Assembly (NCBI RefSeq): GCF_000722695.1
Contig: NZ_JPFU01000002.1
Coordinates: 62,001 to 126,000 of the forward strand
Direction of reading: 5' to 3'
Length of the DNA: 64,000 bases
DNA from: Streptococcus mitis
GTDB lineage: Bacteria > Bacillota > Bacilli > Lactobacillales > Streptococcaceae
The notes beneath the pieces are model-generated. The model saw only the letters and a program-made list of their open reading frames with translations, was not told the DNA's origin and did not search any database. Both the position numbers and the translations under genes were made by a program. This document shows, in pieces, positions 8,611 through 18,143 of the stretch (within the stretch, counting starts at the first letter, position 1; each line of letters begins with the position of its first letter).

Positions 8611-9465
8611 ATGACCTATGAATACAAGAGTCACATTTATTTAGCAGAGTCAGTTTTAAATGTAAAGGATTTGGGGAGTCAAACAGCCTTTTATCAGCAA
8701 ATTATTGGTTTAGAAATCTTATCTCAAACGGAGACAGAGGCTATTCTAGGAATTGGTGGAAAAGCCTTGGTACACTTGATTCAAGCACAAGAGAGAGGAG
8801 AAGTAAGGGAACATTATGGTCTTTACCATCTGGCTATTCTCTTGCCGACACGAAAGGCTTTGGCGGATGTCTTGAAACATCTGACAGATTTACAGATTCC
8901 TTTAGTCGGCGGTGCAGACCATGGTTACAGTGAAGCAATCTATCTGGAAGATTTAGAAGGGAACGGAATTGAAATTTACCGTGATAAGCCTGTAGAGGAC
9001 TGGGATATTCGAGAAGATGGGCGCATTATCGGAGTGACGGAGGCTCTTGCGGCACAGGATATCTATGAGTTGGGAGAAAGGGTAGAGCCTTTTATCCTGG
9101 TAGAAGGTACGAGAATGGGGCATATCCATCTTTCCGTCAAGGATAGTCGAAAGTCCAGTCAGTTTTATCAAAAGGTGTTAGGGCTAGAAGATAAATTCAG
9201 TGTACCTAGTGCTAGTTGGATTGCAGCTGGGGACTATCATCATCATTTGGCAGTCAATGAATGGGGAGGAAAAGGGCTGGCTCCGCGTAAGCACGGCTTG
9301 TCAGGTTTGGCCTACTATGTCATTGAAGTTTCTAGTAAAGAAAAACTGTTAACGATTGTGCAACGAGCACAAGAAGTTGATGCACCAATCAAGTGGATCA
9401 CATCTAGCCAGCTGGAAATCACAGACCCAGATGGAATTGTGACTCGTATTCGCTTAGCAAGATAG
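8611..9465 (+). CDS. VOC (glyoxalase/dioxygenase) superfamily protein
   Basis: This is a 284-aa protein with two vicinal-oxygen-chelate domains, about residues 8-125 and 168-282. It resembles catechol-2,3-dioxygenase/glyoxalase proteins. VLNVKDLGSQTAFYQQIIGL and HIHLSVKDSRKSSQFYQKVL show the repeated fold, and GHIHLSV carries a likely metal-ligand His. AAAGAGG upstream supports the start. Streptococci do not usually degrade catechols, so the true reaction is unknown; thiol or aldehyde detoxification is possible. Confidence 0.8.
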   Translation: MTYEYKSHIYLAESVLNVKDLGSQTAFYQQIIGLEILSQTETEAILGIGGKALVHLIQAQERGEVREHYGLYHLAILLPTRKALADVLKHLTDLQIPLVGGADHGYSEAIYLEDLEGNGIEIYRDKPVEDWDIREDGRIIGVTEALAAQDIYELGERVEPFILVEGTRMGHIHLSVKDSRKSSQFYQKVLGLEDKFSVPSASWIAAGDYHHHLAVNEWGGKGLAPRKHGLSGLAYYVIEVSSKEKLLTIVQRAQEVDAPIKWITSSQLEITDPDGIVTRIRLAR

Positions 9466-9571
9466 ACAGGCTGTGATGAAAATCAGAGCATAAACTGTAG
9501 AAAGTACCCATTATCCTAGTCAGATATGTAGAAATTTTGATATGATAGTAGGGAATAAGGAGAAGAATACA

Positions 9572-10129
9572 ATGACTAGTGAATACCAGAAAATGATAGC
9601 AGGAGAGTTTTACCGCCCATCAGACTCAGAACTGAGAGCCTTGGCTCAGGTTTCTCGCCAAAAACAGGCTGCCTTTAACAAGGAAGAAGATCCCTTAAAA
9701 GGATCCGAAATCATCAAGACTTGGTTTGGCTCGACCGGGAAAAATCTTTATGTCAATACGCGCTTGATGGTGGACTACGGTGTCAACATCCATCTAGGGG
9801 AAAATTTTTACTTTAACTGGAACTTGACTATGCTGGATGTTTGTCCGATTCGTATTGGGGACAATGCTATGATTGGTCCCAACTGTCAGTTCTTGACTCC
9901 CCTCCATCCATTGGACCCGCAGGAACGTAATTCAGGTGCGGAATACGGCAAGCCTATTACCATCGGAGATAATTTCTGGGCTGGAGGAGGTGTCATTGTC
10001 CTTCCTGGAGTAACACTGGGGAATAATGTTGTTGCTGGAGCAGGGGCTGTAATCACCAAGTCCTTTGGCGACAACGTTGTCCTAGCTGGCAATCCTGCGC
10101 GTGTGATTAAGGAGATATCTGTGAAATAA
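9572..10129 (+). CDS. Sugar O-acetyltransferase, hexapeptide-repeat family
   Basis: This is a maltose/galactoside O-acetyltransferase-like enzyme that transfers acetyl from acetyl-CoA to a sugar hydroxyl. An N-terminal Mac domain (KMIAGEFYRPSDSELRAL) precedes left-handed beta-helix repeats. The motif PLHPLDPQERNSGAEYG contains the probable catalytic His. I chose ATG 9572 (185 aa) because AAGGAG lies 9 nt upstream; an earlier in-frame ATG at 9542 lacks such a site. The natural acceptor is unknown. Confidence 0.87.
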   Translation: MTSEYQKMIAGEFYRPSDSELRALAQVSRQKQAAFNKEEDPLKGSEIIKTWFGSTGKNLYVNTRLMVDYGVNIHLGENFYFNWNLTMLDVCPIRIGDNAMIGPNCQFLTPLHPLDPQERNSGAEYGKPITIGDNFWAGGGVIVLPGVTLGNNVVAGAGAVITKSFGDNVVLAGNPARVIKEISVK

Positions 10130-10136
10130 AAGTAGA

Positions 10137-10165
10137 AAGAAACAGCGGAAGTTGTTTCTTTTTTG
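10137..10165 (+). terminator. Terminator after the acetyltransferase gene
   Basis: AAGAAACA (10137-10144) pairs with TGTTTCTT (10153-10160), followed by a run of T. This is a compact intrinsic terminator. Confidence 0.75.
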
Positions 10166-10347
10166 TAGGTTTCATCATCTTTTACCCAGCCCATATTTAC
10201 CTACTCTATCTCTTAGCAAGTCTACTTCATTGATCAATTTAAAATTATTTCGTAACTGGGATGCTTTTTTCTCCTCAGTTCATTAGCCCCCTACTTGACA
10301 CTCTGTCAGCTTTTGATACAATAGTACAAAATCAGAGGAGGTGGGTT

Positions 10348-11112
10348 ATGATTCAGAAACATGCGATTCCCATTTTAGAGTTTGATGATAATCCTCAGGC
10401 GGTTATCATGCCCAATCACGAGGGGCTGGACTTGCACTTGCCCAAGAAGTGTGTCTATGCTTTTTTGGGTGAGGAGATTGACCGCTATGCGAAGGAAGTA
10501 GGGGCGGATTGTGTCGTTGAATTCGTTTCTGCCACCAAGTCCTATCCAGTCTATGTCATCAATTACAAGGACGAGGAACTTTGTTTGGCTCAGGCTCCTG
10601 TTGGATCAGCTCCAGCAGCCCAGTTTATGGATTGGTTGATTGGCTATGGTGTGGAGCAGATTATTTCCACCGGAACCTGTGGTGTGCTGGCTGATATAGA
10701 AGAAAATGCCTTTCTAGTCCCTGTTCGGGCTCTGCGAGATGAAGGAGCTAGTTATCACTATGTGGCAGCTTCTCGTTATATGGAAATTCAGCTAGAGGCT
10801 ATTGCTGCTATTGAGCGAGTGTTGGAAGCCAGAGGGATTCCCTATGAAGAAGTCATGACCTGGACGACAGACGGTTTTTACCGAGAAACGGCTGAAAAGG
10901 TGGCTTATCGCAAGGAAGAAGGCTGTGCTGTTGTAGAGATGGAGTGTTCTGCGCTTGCGGCAGTGGCTCAACTGCGTGGGGTTCTCTGGGGAGAGTTGCT
11001 GTTTACAGCTGATTCCTTAGCTGACTTGGACCAGTATGATAGTCGTGACTGGGGTTCAGAAGCTTTTGAAAAGGCCTTGGAACTCTGCCTTGGGATAGCT
11101 TCTCAGATCTAA
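10348..11112 (+). CDS. Nucleoside phosphorylase, Pnp/Udp family
   Basis: This is a 254-aa phosphorylase of the uridine/purine nucleoside phosphorylase superfamily, which splits nucleosides into base and ribose-1-phosphate. STGTCGVLADIEENAFLVP and VVEMECSALAAVAQLRG (ribose-contact Met-Glu motif) are family signatures. I chose ATG 10348, which has GAGGAGG upstream, over an earlier ATG at 10261 that would add 29 unrelated residues and span the likely promoter. The base specificity cannot be told from sequence. Confidence 0.87.
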   Translation: MIQKHAIPILEFDDNPQAVIMPNHEGLDLHLPKKCVYAFLGEEIDRYAKEVGADCVVEFVSATKSYPVYVINYKDEELCLAQAPVGSAPAAQFMDWLIGYGVEQIISTGTCGVLADIEENAFLVPVRALRDEGASYHYVAASRYMEIQLEAIAAIERVLEARGIPYEEVMTWTTDGFYRETAEKVAYRKEEGCAVVEMECSALAAVAQLRGVLWGELLFTADSLADLDQYDSRDWGSEAFEKALELCLGIASQI

Positions 11113-11145
11113 CTCCTCTCCTTCTTTTTATGGTACAATGGACAT

Positions 11146-12525
11146 ATGTTATTCAAATTATTTGTGAAAAAACTTGAAAGGGCCTTGGGCGGACTTTCGC
11201 CAGCTCGTCGCATCTTTTTAAGTTTCGCTGGAGTTATTTTTATAGGCTCTCTCCTTTTGAGTCTGCCTTTTGTCCAGGCTAGTGGTTCGCAGGCTACATA
11301 TTTTGACCATCTTTTTACGACGGTTTCCATGGTCTGTGTGACTGGGCTTTTTACGCAACCAGTGGCTACCACCTATAATGTCTGGGGGCAGTTGATTTGT
11401 ATGCTCTTGATCCAGATTGGTGGTCTGGGGCTCATGACCTTTATCGGGGTCTTTTATATTCAGGGGAAGCAAAAACTCAGTCTTCGCAGCCGTGAAACCA
11501 TTCAGGAGAGTTTTAGTTACGGAGAGACTCGGTCACTGAAGGCCTTTATGCGGTCTATCTTTTTGACGACTTTTCTGGTGGAGGGCTTGGGTGCCTCCCT
11601 GCTAAGTTTCCGTTTTATTCCTGAGTTCGGCTGGGGACGGGGTATTTTTACCTCTATCTTCTTAGCCATTTCAGCCTTTTGTAATGCTGGTTTTGATAAT
11701 TTCGGCAGTAGCAGTTTAGTGGCTTTTCAGACGGATCCCTTGATCAATCTGGTCATTGCTGGCTTGATTATCACGGGTGGTCTTGGCTTTATGGTTTGGT
11801 TTGACTTGGCAACCCAGTTTGACAAGAAGAAAAAACGCCGTCTGCGTTTTCACACCAAGCTGGTCCTCTTCTTGACCGCAGGGATTTTACTGTTTGGGAC
11901 AGTATCCACACTCTTTACGGAGTGGCACAATCCTGGAACCATTGGCAATCTTAGTGTCCCAGAGAAAGTGCTAGTTAGCTTTTTCCAAACCGTCAGCATG
12001 AGAACGGCTGGCTTTGCTTCTATTGATTACACCCAAGCTCGGCCTGTGACCCTATTTATCTATATCCTACAGATGTTTCTGGGTGGGGCACCTGGAGGGA
12101 CAGCTGGGGGGCTCAAGATTACGACTTTCTTTGTCTTATTGGTCTTTGCGCGTAGTGAGTTGCTGGGCTTGCCTCATACCAATGTTGCGCAGAGAACCAT
12201 TGAGGCTCGAACAGTCCAAAAATCCTTTAGTGTCTTCATTATCTTTTTGATGACCTTCTTGTTGGGCTTGATGTTGCTGGGAATTACGGCAGAAGGAACA
12301 CCGCGATTTATCTACCTCATGTTTGAGACCATTTCAGCTCTTGCGACAGTTGGGGTAACGGCAAATCTGACACCAGAATTGGGCAAGTTAGCCCTCAGCA
12401 TTGTCATGCTGCTCATGTTTATCGGCCGTATCGGTCCCTTGACCTTGCTGGTAAGTCTAGCGGATTACCAGCCTGATAAGAAAGATTTGATTCAGTATAT
12501 GAAAGCAGATATTAGTATTGGATAA
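11146..12525 (+). CDS. trkH: Potassium uptake channel subunit TrkH/KtrB
   Basis: This is the membrane pore subunit (459 aa) of a Trk/Ktr potassium importer. Four P-loop-like segments are visible (VSMVCVTGLFT, AFCNAGFDNFG, VSMRTAGFAS, ATVGVTANLT), each with the selectivity-filter glycine typical of the family. In pneumococcus the homologous pair TrkH-CabP couples potassium uptake to cyclic di-AMP. The downstream regulator starts 13 nt after this stop. Confidence 0.93.
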   Translation: MLFKLFVKKLERALGGLSPARRIFLSFAGVIFIGSLLLSLPFVQASGSQATYFDHLFTTVSMVCVTGLFTQPVATTYNVWGQLICMLLIQIGGLGLMTFIGVFYIQGKQKLSLRSRETIQESFSYGETRSLKAFMRSIFLTTFLVEGLGASLLSFRFIPEFGWGRGIFTSIFLAISAFCNAGFDNFGSSSLVAFQTDPLINLVIAGLIITGGLGFMVWFDLATQFDKKKKRRLRFHTKLVLFLTAGILLFGTVSTLFTEWHNPGTIGNLSVPEKVLVSFFQTVSMRTAGFASIDYTQARPVTLFIYILQMFLGGAPGGTAGGLKITTFFVLLVFARSELLGLPHTNVAQRTIEARTVQKSFSVFIIFLMTFLLGLMLLGITAEGTPRFIYLMFETISALATVGVTANLTPELGKLALSIVMLLMFIGRIGPLTLLVSLADYQPDKKDLIQYMKADISIG

Positions 12526-12538
12526 GAAAGGAAGAACG

Positions 12539-13204
12539 ATGTCAGATCGTACGATTGGAATTTTAGGTTTGGGGATTTTCGGGAGTAGTGTCCTGACGGC
12601 CCTAGCCAAGCAAGATATGAATATCATTGCTATTGATGACCACGCCGAGCACATTAATCAATTTGAGCCAGTTTTGGCGCGTGGAGTTGTGGGTGATATC
12701 ACAGATGAGGAGCTCCTCAGAACTGCTGGGATTGATACCTGTGATACGGTTGTAGTCGCAACAGGGGAAAATCTAGAGTCGAGTGTGCTTGCAGTTATGC
12801 ATTGTAAGAGCTTGGGCGTACCAAGGGTTATTGCCAAGGTCAAAAGCCAGACAGCCAAGAAGGTACTGGAAAAAATCGGTGCTGACTCAGTAATCTCGCC
12901 TGAGTATGAAATGGGGCAGTCTCTAGCGCAGACCATTCTCTTTCATAACAATGTTGATGTCTTTCAGCTGGATAAAAATGTGTCTATCGTAGAGATGAAA
13001 ATTCCTAGTGTGTGGGCAGGTCAAAGCCTGAGCCAGCTAGATTTACGTGGCAAATACAACCTTAATGTTCTAGGATTTCGTGAACAAGAAAATTCACCAC
13101 TGGACGTTCAATTTGGTCCCAATGACTTCTTGAAAGCAGATTCCTATATCTTGGCAGTCATTAACAACCAGTATCTAGATGACTTAGCAGAGTTAAATTC
13201 GTAA
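12539..13204 (+). CDS. cabP: Cyclic di-AMP-responsive Trk gating protein (CabP/KtrA)
   Basis: This is a 221-aa RCK protein. The N-terminal Rossmann domain carries GILGLGIFGSS for dinucleotide binding, and the C-terminal RCK_C domain (about residues 135-221) is the known cyclic di-AMP pocket in the pneumococcal homologue. It gates the TrkH pore from the cytoplasm. I chose ATG 12539 (MSDRTIGILG) because GAAAGGAAG precedes it. It is co-transcribed with trkH. Confidence 0.9.
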   Translation: MSDRTIGILGLGIFGSSVLTALAKQDMNIIAIDDHAEHINQFEPVLARGVVGDITDEELLRTAGIDTCDTVVVATGENLESSVLAVMHCKSLGVPRVIAKVKSQTAKKVLEKIGADSVISPEYEMGQSLAQTILFHNNVDVFQLDKNVSIVEMKIPSVWAGQSLSQLDLRGKYNLNVLGFREQENSPLDVQFGPNDFLKADSYILAVINNQYLDDLAELNS

Positions 13205-13328
13205 AAAAATTAATATAAGTATTTTATAAGAGGGATTTAAGAAAAATTTTAACTTTTTCTTAATCCTTTTTAATTTTAGGAGATTATACTAGAGTCATCA
13301 AATAAAGAAAAACTCTAAGGAGAATCCT

Positions 13329-14699
13329 ATGAAATTCAATCCAAATCAAAGATATACTCGCTGGTCTATTCGCCGTCTTAGTGTCGGTGTTGCCTCAGTT
13401 GTTGTGGCCAGTGGCTTCTTTGTCCTAGTTGGACAACCAAGTTCTGTGCGTGCCGATGTGGTCAATCCGACCCCTGCTCAAGTTGTGCCAGATGCTGCTT
13501 CGGTGAGTGCAAAGAGCGACTTACCAGTAGAACTTCTCAAAGAGGCAGTTGATACAGCTCTTCCTTCAGAACAGGCAGATTCAACACCTAAAGCAAGCCT
13601 AGATACTACAAGCTCTCCAGAAAAATCGAATATAGCTGCTAAAGACCAAGTAGTAGCACCAAAAGAAGAAGTGCAAGCAAAACCAGAATCTAAGAAAGAA
13701 ACAGAAGATGCGCTTAAACCTGTGACAAATCCTGCGCCTACAGTTTCTGGGCAAGACCGTGAAGCAAATGAAGCTCAACCAGCAACCACCCCAGCTGAAG
13801 TGCAAAAAGGCGTAGCCGACAATACTAAAGATACAGTGGATGTTCCAGCTACATACTTGGACAAGGCAAACTTCCCAGGCCCATTCACAGCCGGTGTTAA
13901 CCAAGTCATTCCATATGAATTCTTCGCCGGAGACGGTATGTTGACTCGTCTCATCTTGAAAGCTTCTGATAAGGCTCCATGGTCAGACAACGGTTCAGCT
14001 AAAAATCCCGCCCTTCCACCAGTAGAGAAATTGGGTAAAGGACTTTACTTCTATGAAGTGGACTTAGCAGGTACTCAAGGCAAATCAGATAAAGACTTGT
14101 TAGACTTGTTGAAACAAAATGGCACTCAAAGCTATAAAGCTACTATTAAAGTGTACGGTGCCAAAGACGGCAAGGCCGATTTGAGCAACCTTGTAGCGAC
14201 TAAGGATTTGACAGTAAACTTGAATGGACATCAGTCTCTTACTCCGATGCAATCAGGCTTCGTCCCATCTTCTAATGGTTCAGCTATGCCGGCTCCAATG
14301 ATGAATCGTCATCAAGATGCGTCTAAGATGAACGCTCAAATGCCAAGTGTCAACCAAGATGAGATGAAATCTCAAATGCTAGCTGCTAGTCAGGATAAGA
14401 TGATGCCTAACAAAGGGCAGGATAAAACCATGAATGCTAGCCAGCCTATGGCAACACCAAGCATGAAACAAGACCAAGCTCCAGCAGCCTCAAGAAAAAT
14501 GTCTGATGAAGGCAAGATGGCAGCTAATAACAAGGCGTCAAATCCAATGATGGCTGATAAAATGAAAGACCAAAAAGACATGCTTCCATATACTGGTGAA
14601 GCTCAAACATCAATGGCTACTCTTGGATTCTTTGGACTCGCCTTGGCTGGACTGCTAGGTTGCCTCGGTTTGAAAGCTAAAAAAGAGGAAAATGACTAG
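13329..14699 (+). CDS. pavB: PavB-like SSURE adhesin, LPXTG-anchored
   Basis: This 456-aa wall-anchored surface protein has a YSIRK-type signal peptide (YTRWSIRRLSVGVASVVV), a Pro/Glu/Ala-rich linker, one SSURE-type domain at about residues 175-300 (VDVPATYLDKANFPGPFTAG onward), a Met/Gln-rich low-complexity stalk at about 315-415, and LPYTGE followed by a hydrophobic segment and charged tail for sortase A. SSURE repeats in PavB bind fibronectin, plasminogen and thrombospondin. Known pneumococcal PavB carries several repeats, so a single one is short. The neighbouring TCS08 genes are known to influence pavB expression. Confidence 0.85.
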   Translation: MKFNPNQRYTRWSIRRLSVGVASVVVASGFFVLVGQPSSVRADVVNPTPAQVVPDAASVSAKSDLPVELLKEAVDTALPSEQADSTPKASLDTTSSPEKSNIAAKDQVVAPKEEVQAKPESKKETEDALKPVTNPAPTVSGQDREANEAQPATTPAEVQKGVADNTKDTVDVPATYLDKANFPGPFTAGVNQVIPYEFFAGDGMLTRLILKASDKAPWSDNGSAKNPALPPVEKLGKGLYFYEVDLAGTQGKSDKDLLDLLKQNGTQSYKATIKVYGAKDGKADLSNLVATKDLTVNLNGHQSLTPMQSGFVPSSNGSAMPAPMMNRHQDASKMNAQMPSVNQDEMKSQMLAASQDKMMPNKGQDKTMNASQPMATPSMKQDQAPAASRKMSDEGKMAANNKASNPMMADKMKDQKDMLPYTGEAQTSMATLGFFGLALAGLLGCLGLKAKKEEND

Positions 14700-14822
14700 T
14701 CTAGCTACAGACTTTCTATCTAGGATTTGAAAAATCCAGATAGCGATTAGAATGTTCGTAAAGAGATTAAAATAGTGTTATACTATTGTGATATAGCACT
14801 GTTTTTTTCAAAGGAGAGACAG

Positions 14823-15518
14823 ATGGGAAAGACAATTTTACTCGTTGACGACGAGGTAGAAATCACAGATATTCATCAACGCTATCTGGTTCAAGCAGGA
14901 TATCAGGTTTTGGTGGCTCATGATGGAGTAGAGGCCTTGGAAATCTTCAAGCGGAAAACGATTGATTTGATTATTACAGATATCATGATGCCTCGGATGG
15001 ATGGTTATGACTTGATTAGTGAAGTTCAGTATCAATCTCCGGATCAGCCTTTTCTCTTTATCACGGCTAAGACCAGTGAGCAGGACAAGATTTATGGCCT
15101 GAGCTTAGGGGCAGATGACTTTATTGCCAAGCCTTTTAGCCCTCGTGAGCTGGTTTTGCGTGTCCACAATATCTTGCGTCGCCTTCATCGTGGAGGTGAG
15201 ACAGAGGTCGTCAGTCTCGGGGATTTACGGATGAATCACGGTAGCCATGAGGTCCAAGTCGGAGATGTAGTGCTTGATTTGACAGTCAAATCCTTCGAAC
15301 TCCTATGGCTTTTAGCTAGTAATCCAGAGCGGGTTTTCTCTAAGACAGACCTCTATGAAAAGGTCTGGCAAGAAGACTATGTGGATGATACCAATACCTT
15401 GAATGTTCATATTCATGCTCTTCGACAGGAGTTGGCTAAACATGCCAGTGCAGAAACGCCTACCATCAAAACTGTCTGGGGCTTGGGCTACAAAATTGAG
15501 AAAGCACGAGGTAGTTAA
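14823..15518 (+). CDS. rr08: Response regulator RR08, OmpR family
   Basis: This is a 231-aa response regulator. The receiver domain has LVDDE at its start, the phospho-Asp in LIITDIMMPRMDGYD and the conserved Lys in FIAKPFSPRE. The C-terminal winged helix (about residues 130-228) has the typical VWGLGYKI ending. I chose ATG 14823, which follows AAAGGAGAG. An upstream in-frame ATG at 14775 would overlap the promoter. It overlaps the kinase gene by one base. Confidence 0.93.
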   Translation: MGKTILLVDDEVEITDIHQRYLVQAGYQVLVAHDGVEALEIFKRKTIDLIITDIMMPRMDGYDLISEVQYQSPDQPFLFITAKTSEQDKIYGLSLGADDFIAKPFSPRELVLRVHNILRRLHRGGETEVVSLGDLRMNHGSHEVQVGDVVLDLTVKSFELLWLLASNPERVFSKTDLYEKVWQEDYVDDTNTLNVHIHALRQELAKHASAETPTIKTVWGLGYKIEKARGS

Positions 15519-16570
15519 TGAAATTAAAAAGTTATATTTTAGTGGGGTATATCATTTCAACACTCCTAACAATTATCGTGGTTTTTTGGGCTATCCAGCG
15601 AATGTTAATTGAAGAAAGTGAGATTTATTTCCTGATTGGCATGACTTTAATCGCAAGTTTTGTCGGTGCTGGGATTAGTCTCTTTCTCCTATCGCCAGTC
15701 TTTACATCATTGGCCAAACTTAAGGAACATGCCAAGCGAGTAGCGGACAAGGACTTTCCTGCAAATCTGGAGGTTCAAGGTCCTATGGAATTTCAGCAGT
15801 TAGGGCAAGCCTTCAATGAAATGTCCCATGATTTGCAGGCGACCTTTGATTCCTTGGAAGAAAGCGAACGAGAAAAGGGCTTGATGATTGCCCAGTTGTC
15901 GCATGATATCAAGACCCCCATCACTTCGATCCAAGCGACGGTAGAAGGGATTTTGGACGGGGTTATCAAGGAGGGAGAACAAGCCCATTATCTAGCAACT
16001 ATTGGACGCCAGACGGAAAGACTTAATAAACTGGTTGAAGAATTGAATTTTTTGACACTAAACACAGCTAGAAATCAGGCGGAGACGACTAGCAAAGACA
16101 GCATTTTTCTGGATCAGCTCTTGATTGAGTGTATGAGTGAATTTCAGTTCTTGATTGAGCAGGAGGAGCGAGATGTCCACTTGCAGGTAATCCCAGAGTC
16201 TGCCCGGATTGAAGGAGATTATGCCAAACTTTCTCGTATCTTGGTAAATCTGGTCAATAACGCTTTTAAATACTCGGCTCCAGGAACCAAGCTGGAGGTG
16301 GTGGCTAAGCTGGAGGATAGCCAGCTTTCAATCAGTGTGACAGATGAGGGGCAGGGTATTGCACCAGAGGACTTGGAGAATATTTTCAAACGCCTTTATC
16401 GTGTTGAAACTTCGCGCAATATGAAAACGGGAGGTCATGGCTTAGGCCTTGCGATTGCGCGTGAATTGGCCCATCAATTGGGTGGAGAAATCACAGTTAC
16501 CAGCCAGTACGGCCTAGGAAGCACCTTTACCCTCCTTCTTAACCTCTCTGGCAGTGAAAATAAAGGATAA
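15518..16570 (+). CDS. hk08: Sensor histidine kinase HK08
   Basis: This is a 350-aa membrane kinase. Two N-terminal transmembrane segments (about 5-25 and 38-60) enclose a very short extracellular loop and are followed by a HAMP domain. The H-box is QLSHDIKTPITSIQ, the N-box NLVNNAFKYSAPGT and the G-box GGHGLGLAIA. The very short sensor loop suggests sensing inside the membrane. With RR08 it forms TCS08, reported to control adhesins such as PavB and related to staphylococcal SaeRS. Confidence 0.93.
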   Translation: MKLKSYILVGYIISTLLTIIVVFWAIQRMLIEESEIYFLIGMTLIASFVGAGISLFLLSPVFTSLAKLKEHAKRVADKDFPANLEVQGPMEFQQLGQAFNEMSHDLQATFDSLEESEREKGLMIAQLSHDIKTPITSIQATVEGILDGVIKEGEQAHYLATIGRQTERLNKLVEELNFLTLNTARNQAETTSKDSIFLDQLLIECMSEFQFLIEQEERDVHLQVIPESARIEGDYAKLSRILVNLVNNAFKYSAPGTKLEVVAKLEDSQLSISVTDEGQGIAPEDLENIFKRLYRVETSRNMKTGGHGLGLAIARELAHQLGGEITVTSQYGLGSTFTLLLNLSGSENKG

Positions 16571-16576
16571 AACCCC

Positions 16577-16764
16577 TTTACAAATCCAGCTATTCATGGT
16601 AGAATGGATTTTGTGTGAAATATCAGCAGGAAAGCATGAAGCTCGTCAACAGGTGTCTTATGATAAGTAACCTTGGCTGTTTAGGCGAAGGGCATCTGCA
16701 CGAATCAGGGCTTTCTAAGTGACTATTTCCACCGAAATATTATTTATATCAGGAGGACATTCAC
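16577..16764 (+). promoter_or_regulatory. rpsD promoter and structured 5' leader
   Basis: TTTACA (16577-16582) and TAGAAT (16600-16605) with a 17-nt spacer start an untranslated leader of about 150 nt before rpsD. Bacterial rpsD genes are commonly autoregulated by S4 binding a structured leader, so the long leader with GC-rich short helices is probably such an element. The fold is inferred, not computed. Confidence 0.55.
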
Positions 16765-17376
16765 ATGTCACGTTATACAGGACCATCTTGGAAACAAGCT
16801 CGTCGCCTTGGCCTTTCACTTACAGGTACAGGTAAAGAATTGGCACGTCGTAACTACGTACCAGGACAACATGGACCAAACAACCGTTCTAAATTGTCAG
16901 AATACGGTTTGCAATTGGCTGAAAAACAAAAACTTCGTTTCACTTACGGTGTAGGTGAAAAACAATTCCGTAACTTGTTCGTACAAGCTACAAAAATCAA
17001 AGGCGGAATCCTAGGTTTCAACTTCATGCTTCTTTTGGAACGTCGTTTGGATAACGTTGTTTACCGTCTTGGTCTTGCGACTACTCGTCGTCAAGCTCGT
17101 CAATTCGTAAACCACGGTCACATCCTTGTTGACGGAAAACGCGTTGATATCCCATCATACAGTGTAACTCCAGGTCAAGTGATCTCAGTTCGTGAAAAAT
17201 CATTGAAAGTTCCAGCAATCCTTGAAGCAGTAGAAGCTACTCTTGGACGTCCAGCATTCGTATCATTCGACGCTGAAAAATTGGAAGGTTCATTGACTCG
17301 CTTGCCAGAACGCGACGAAATCAACCCAGAAATCAACGAAGCACTTGTCGTTGAATTCTACAACAAAATGCTTTAA
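16765..17376 (+). CDS. rpsD: 30S ribosomal protein S4
   Basis: S4 is a primary 16S rRNA-binding protein of the small subunit. The 203-aa length, the [16 protein letters not shown] start and the C-terminal S4 RNA-binding domain ([20 protein letters not shown]) are typical. Codon use is strongly biased, as expected for a highly expressed gene. AGGAGG upstream marks the start. A mobile-element scar begins within 40 bp of the stop. Confidence 0.98.
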   Translation: MSRYTGPSWKQARRLGLSLTGTGKELARRNYVPGQHGPNNRSKLSEYGLQLAEKQKLRFTYGVGEKQFRNLFVQATKIKGGILGFNFMLLLERRLDNVVYRLGLATTRRQARQFVNHGHILVDGKRVDIPSYSVTPGQVISVREKSLKVPAILEAVEATLGRPAFVSFDAEKLEGSLTRLPERDEINPEINEALVVEFYNKML

Positions 17377-17396
17377 TTTTAAGATATATCTTACAG

Positions 17397-17420
17397 AAAG
17401 CCTACAACAGTGGGCTTTTT
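17397..17420 (+). terminator. rpsD terminator
   Basis: AAAGCC and GGGCTTTTT form a short stem with a T-run just after rpsD. Its 3' half overlaps the first copy of the 42-bp att-like repeat. Confidence 0.65.
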
Positions 17421-17471
17421 GCTTTGTCTTAAAATGTTGATTTCTGGGTTTGTCCCCCTTTTTGTCCCCCT

Positions 17472-17749
17472 TCACAAAGAACTTACAGCTTTCTCATAAA
17501 ATGAGACGGCTGTTTTTGCTTTTTCTTTGGAGAGATGACTGTAAGTGTCCATAGTCATAGCTAGTGTAGAATGACCTAGACGGTGTTGTAATTCTTTATA
17601 TGGTATTCCAGAGTTTAGCAAGAGACTAGCGTGTGTGTGTCTAAAACCGTGGAATCCAATATTAGGTACACCAGCATGTTTGAAACGTGTGTTTAAACGA
17701 GTGGCTAGTGTTTTATTGTTTGGGTATTGAGGAAATAAGAGAAGTTTAA
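17472..17749 (-). pseudogene. Tyrosine integrase remnant, C-terminal fragment
   Basis: The minus strand encodes about 90 residues of an integrase catalytic domain without a start. Motifs include FHGFRHTHASLLLNSG (H-x-x-R box), LQHRLGHSTLAMTMDTYSHL (catalytic Tyr) and a normal TGA at 17472-17474. The reading frame stops at about 17750, so the N-terminal two thirds are missing. It is a different sequence from the intact integrase at 20465-21730. Confidence 0.85.
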
Positions 17750-18140
17750 AAGTCTATCATTTTAAATTTGATGTTTACAAAATGATAAGCAGATAAGCAA
17801 AGCAATAACTTGCCTTAATTCCTTATCAAATAGTATGGAGAATGGACTTGAACCAAGAGCGAACGCCGAGAAAATGCAAAAAAAAGCACTTAGAAAAATC
17901 TAAGCGCTCAAGAGTAGTGGACGGTGTGCCTGTCCCGTCATCTCATACTATGAAGTTGCGTAGCGACACTATCATTTCTACCTCACTTCTCTTTAAACTA
18001 ATTATATCATAAAGGAGTAGCAGCTTGACCACTAACGAAGTAGAAAAGAAACTAAAAAGCTATCGTAATAATCTCTTGTTGATTGAACATTAGGATGGGA
18101 AAGTTTATAATGAAGTTAAAGTAAAGGAGGTTTCGTTCTA
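17750..18140. other. Gene-poor remnant with minus-strand terminator hairpin
   Basis: I see no intact gene here. AGCACTTAGA / TCTAAGCGCT around 17885-17909 forms a hairpin followed on the minus strand by T8. It would end a minus-strand transcript that includes a possible 10-codon peptide starting near 17973. A 22-codon plus-strand fragment opens at TTG 18025 after AAAGGAG and stops at 18093. These look like leftovers of the decayed element. Confidence 0.4.
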
Positions 18141-18143
18141 GAT

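Noticed and set aside
13236..13252. CiaR-like TTTAAG-N5-TTTTAA site before the pavB-like gene
   Set aside because: The second half site deviates from the TTTAAG consensus and AT-rich DNA gives such matches by chance.
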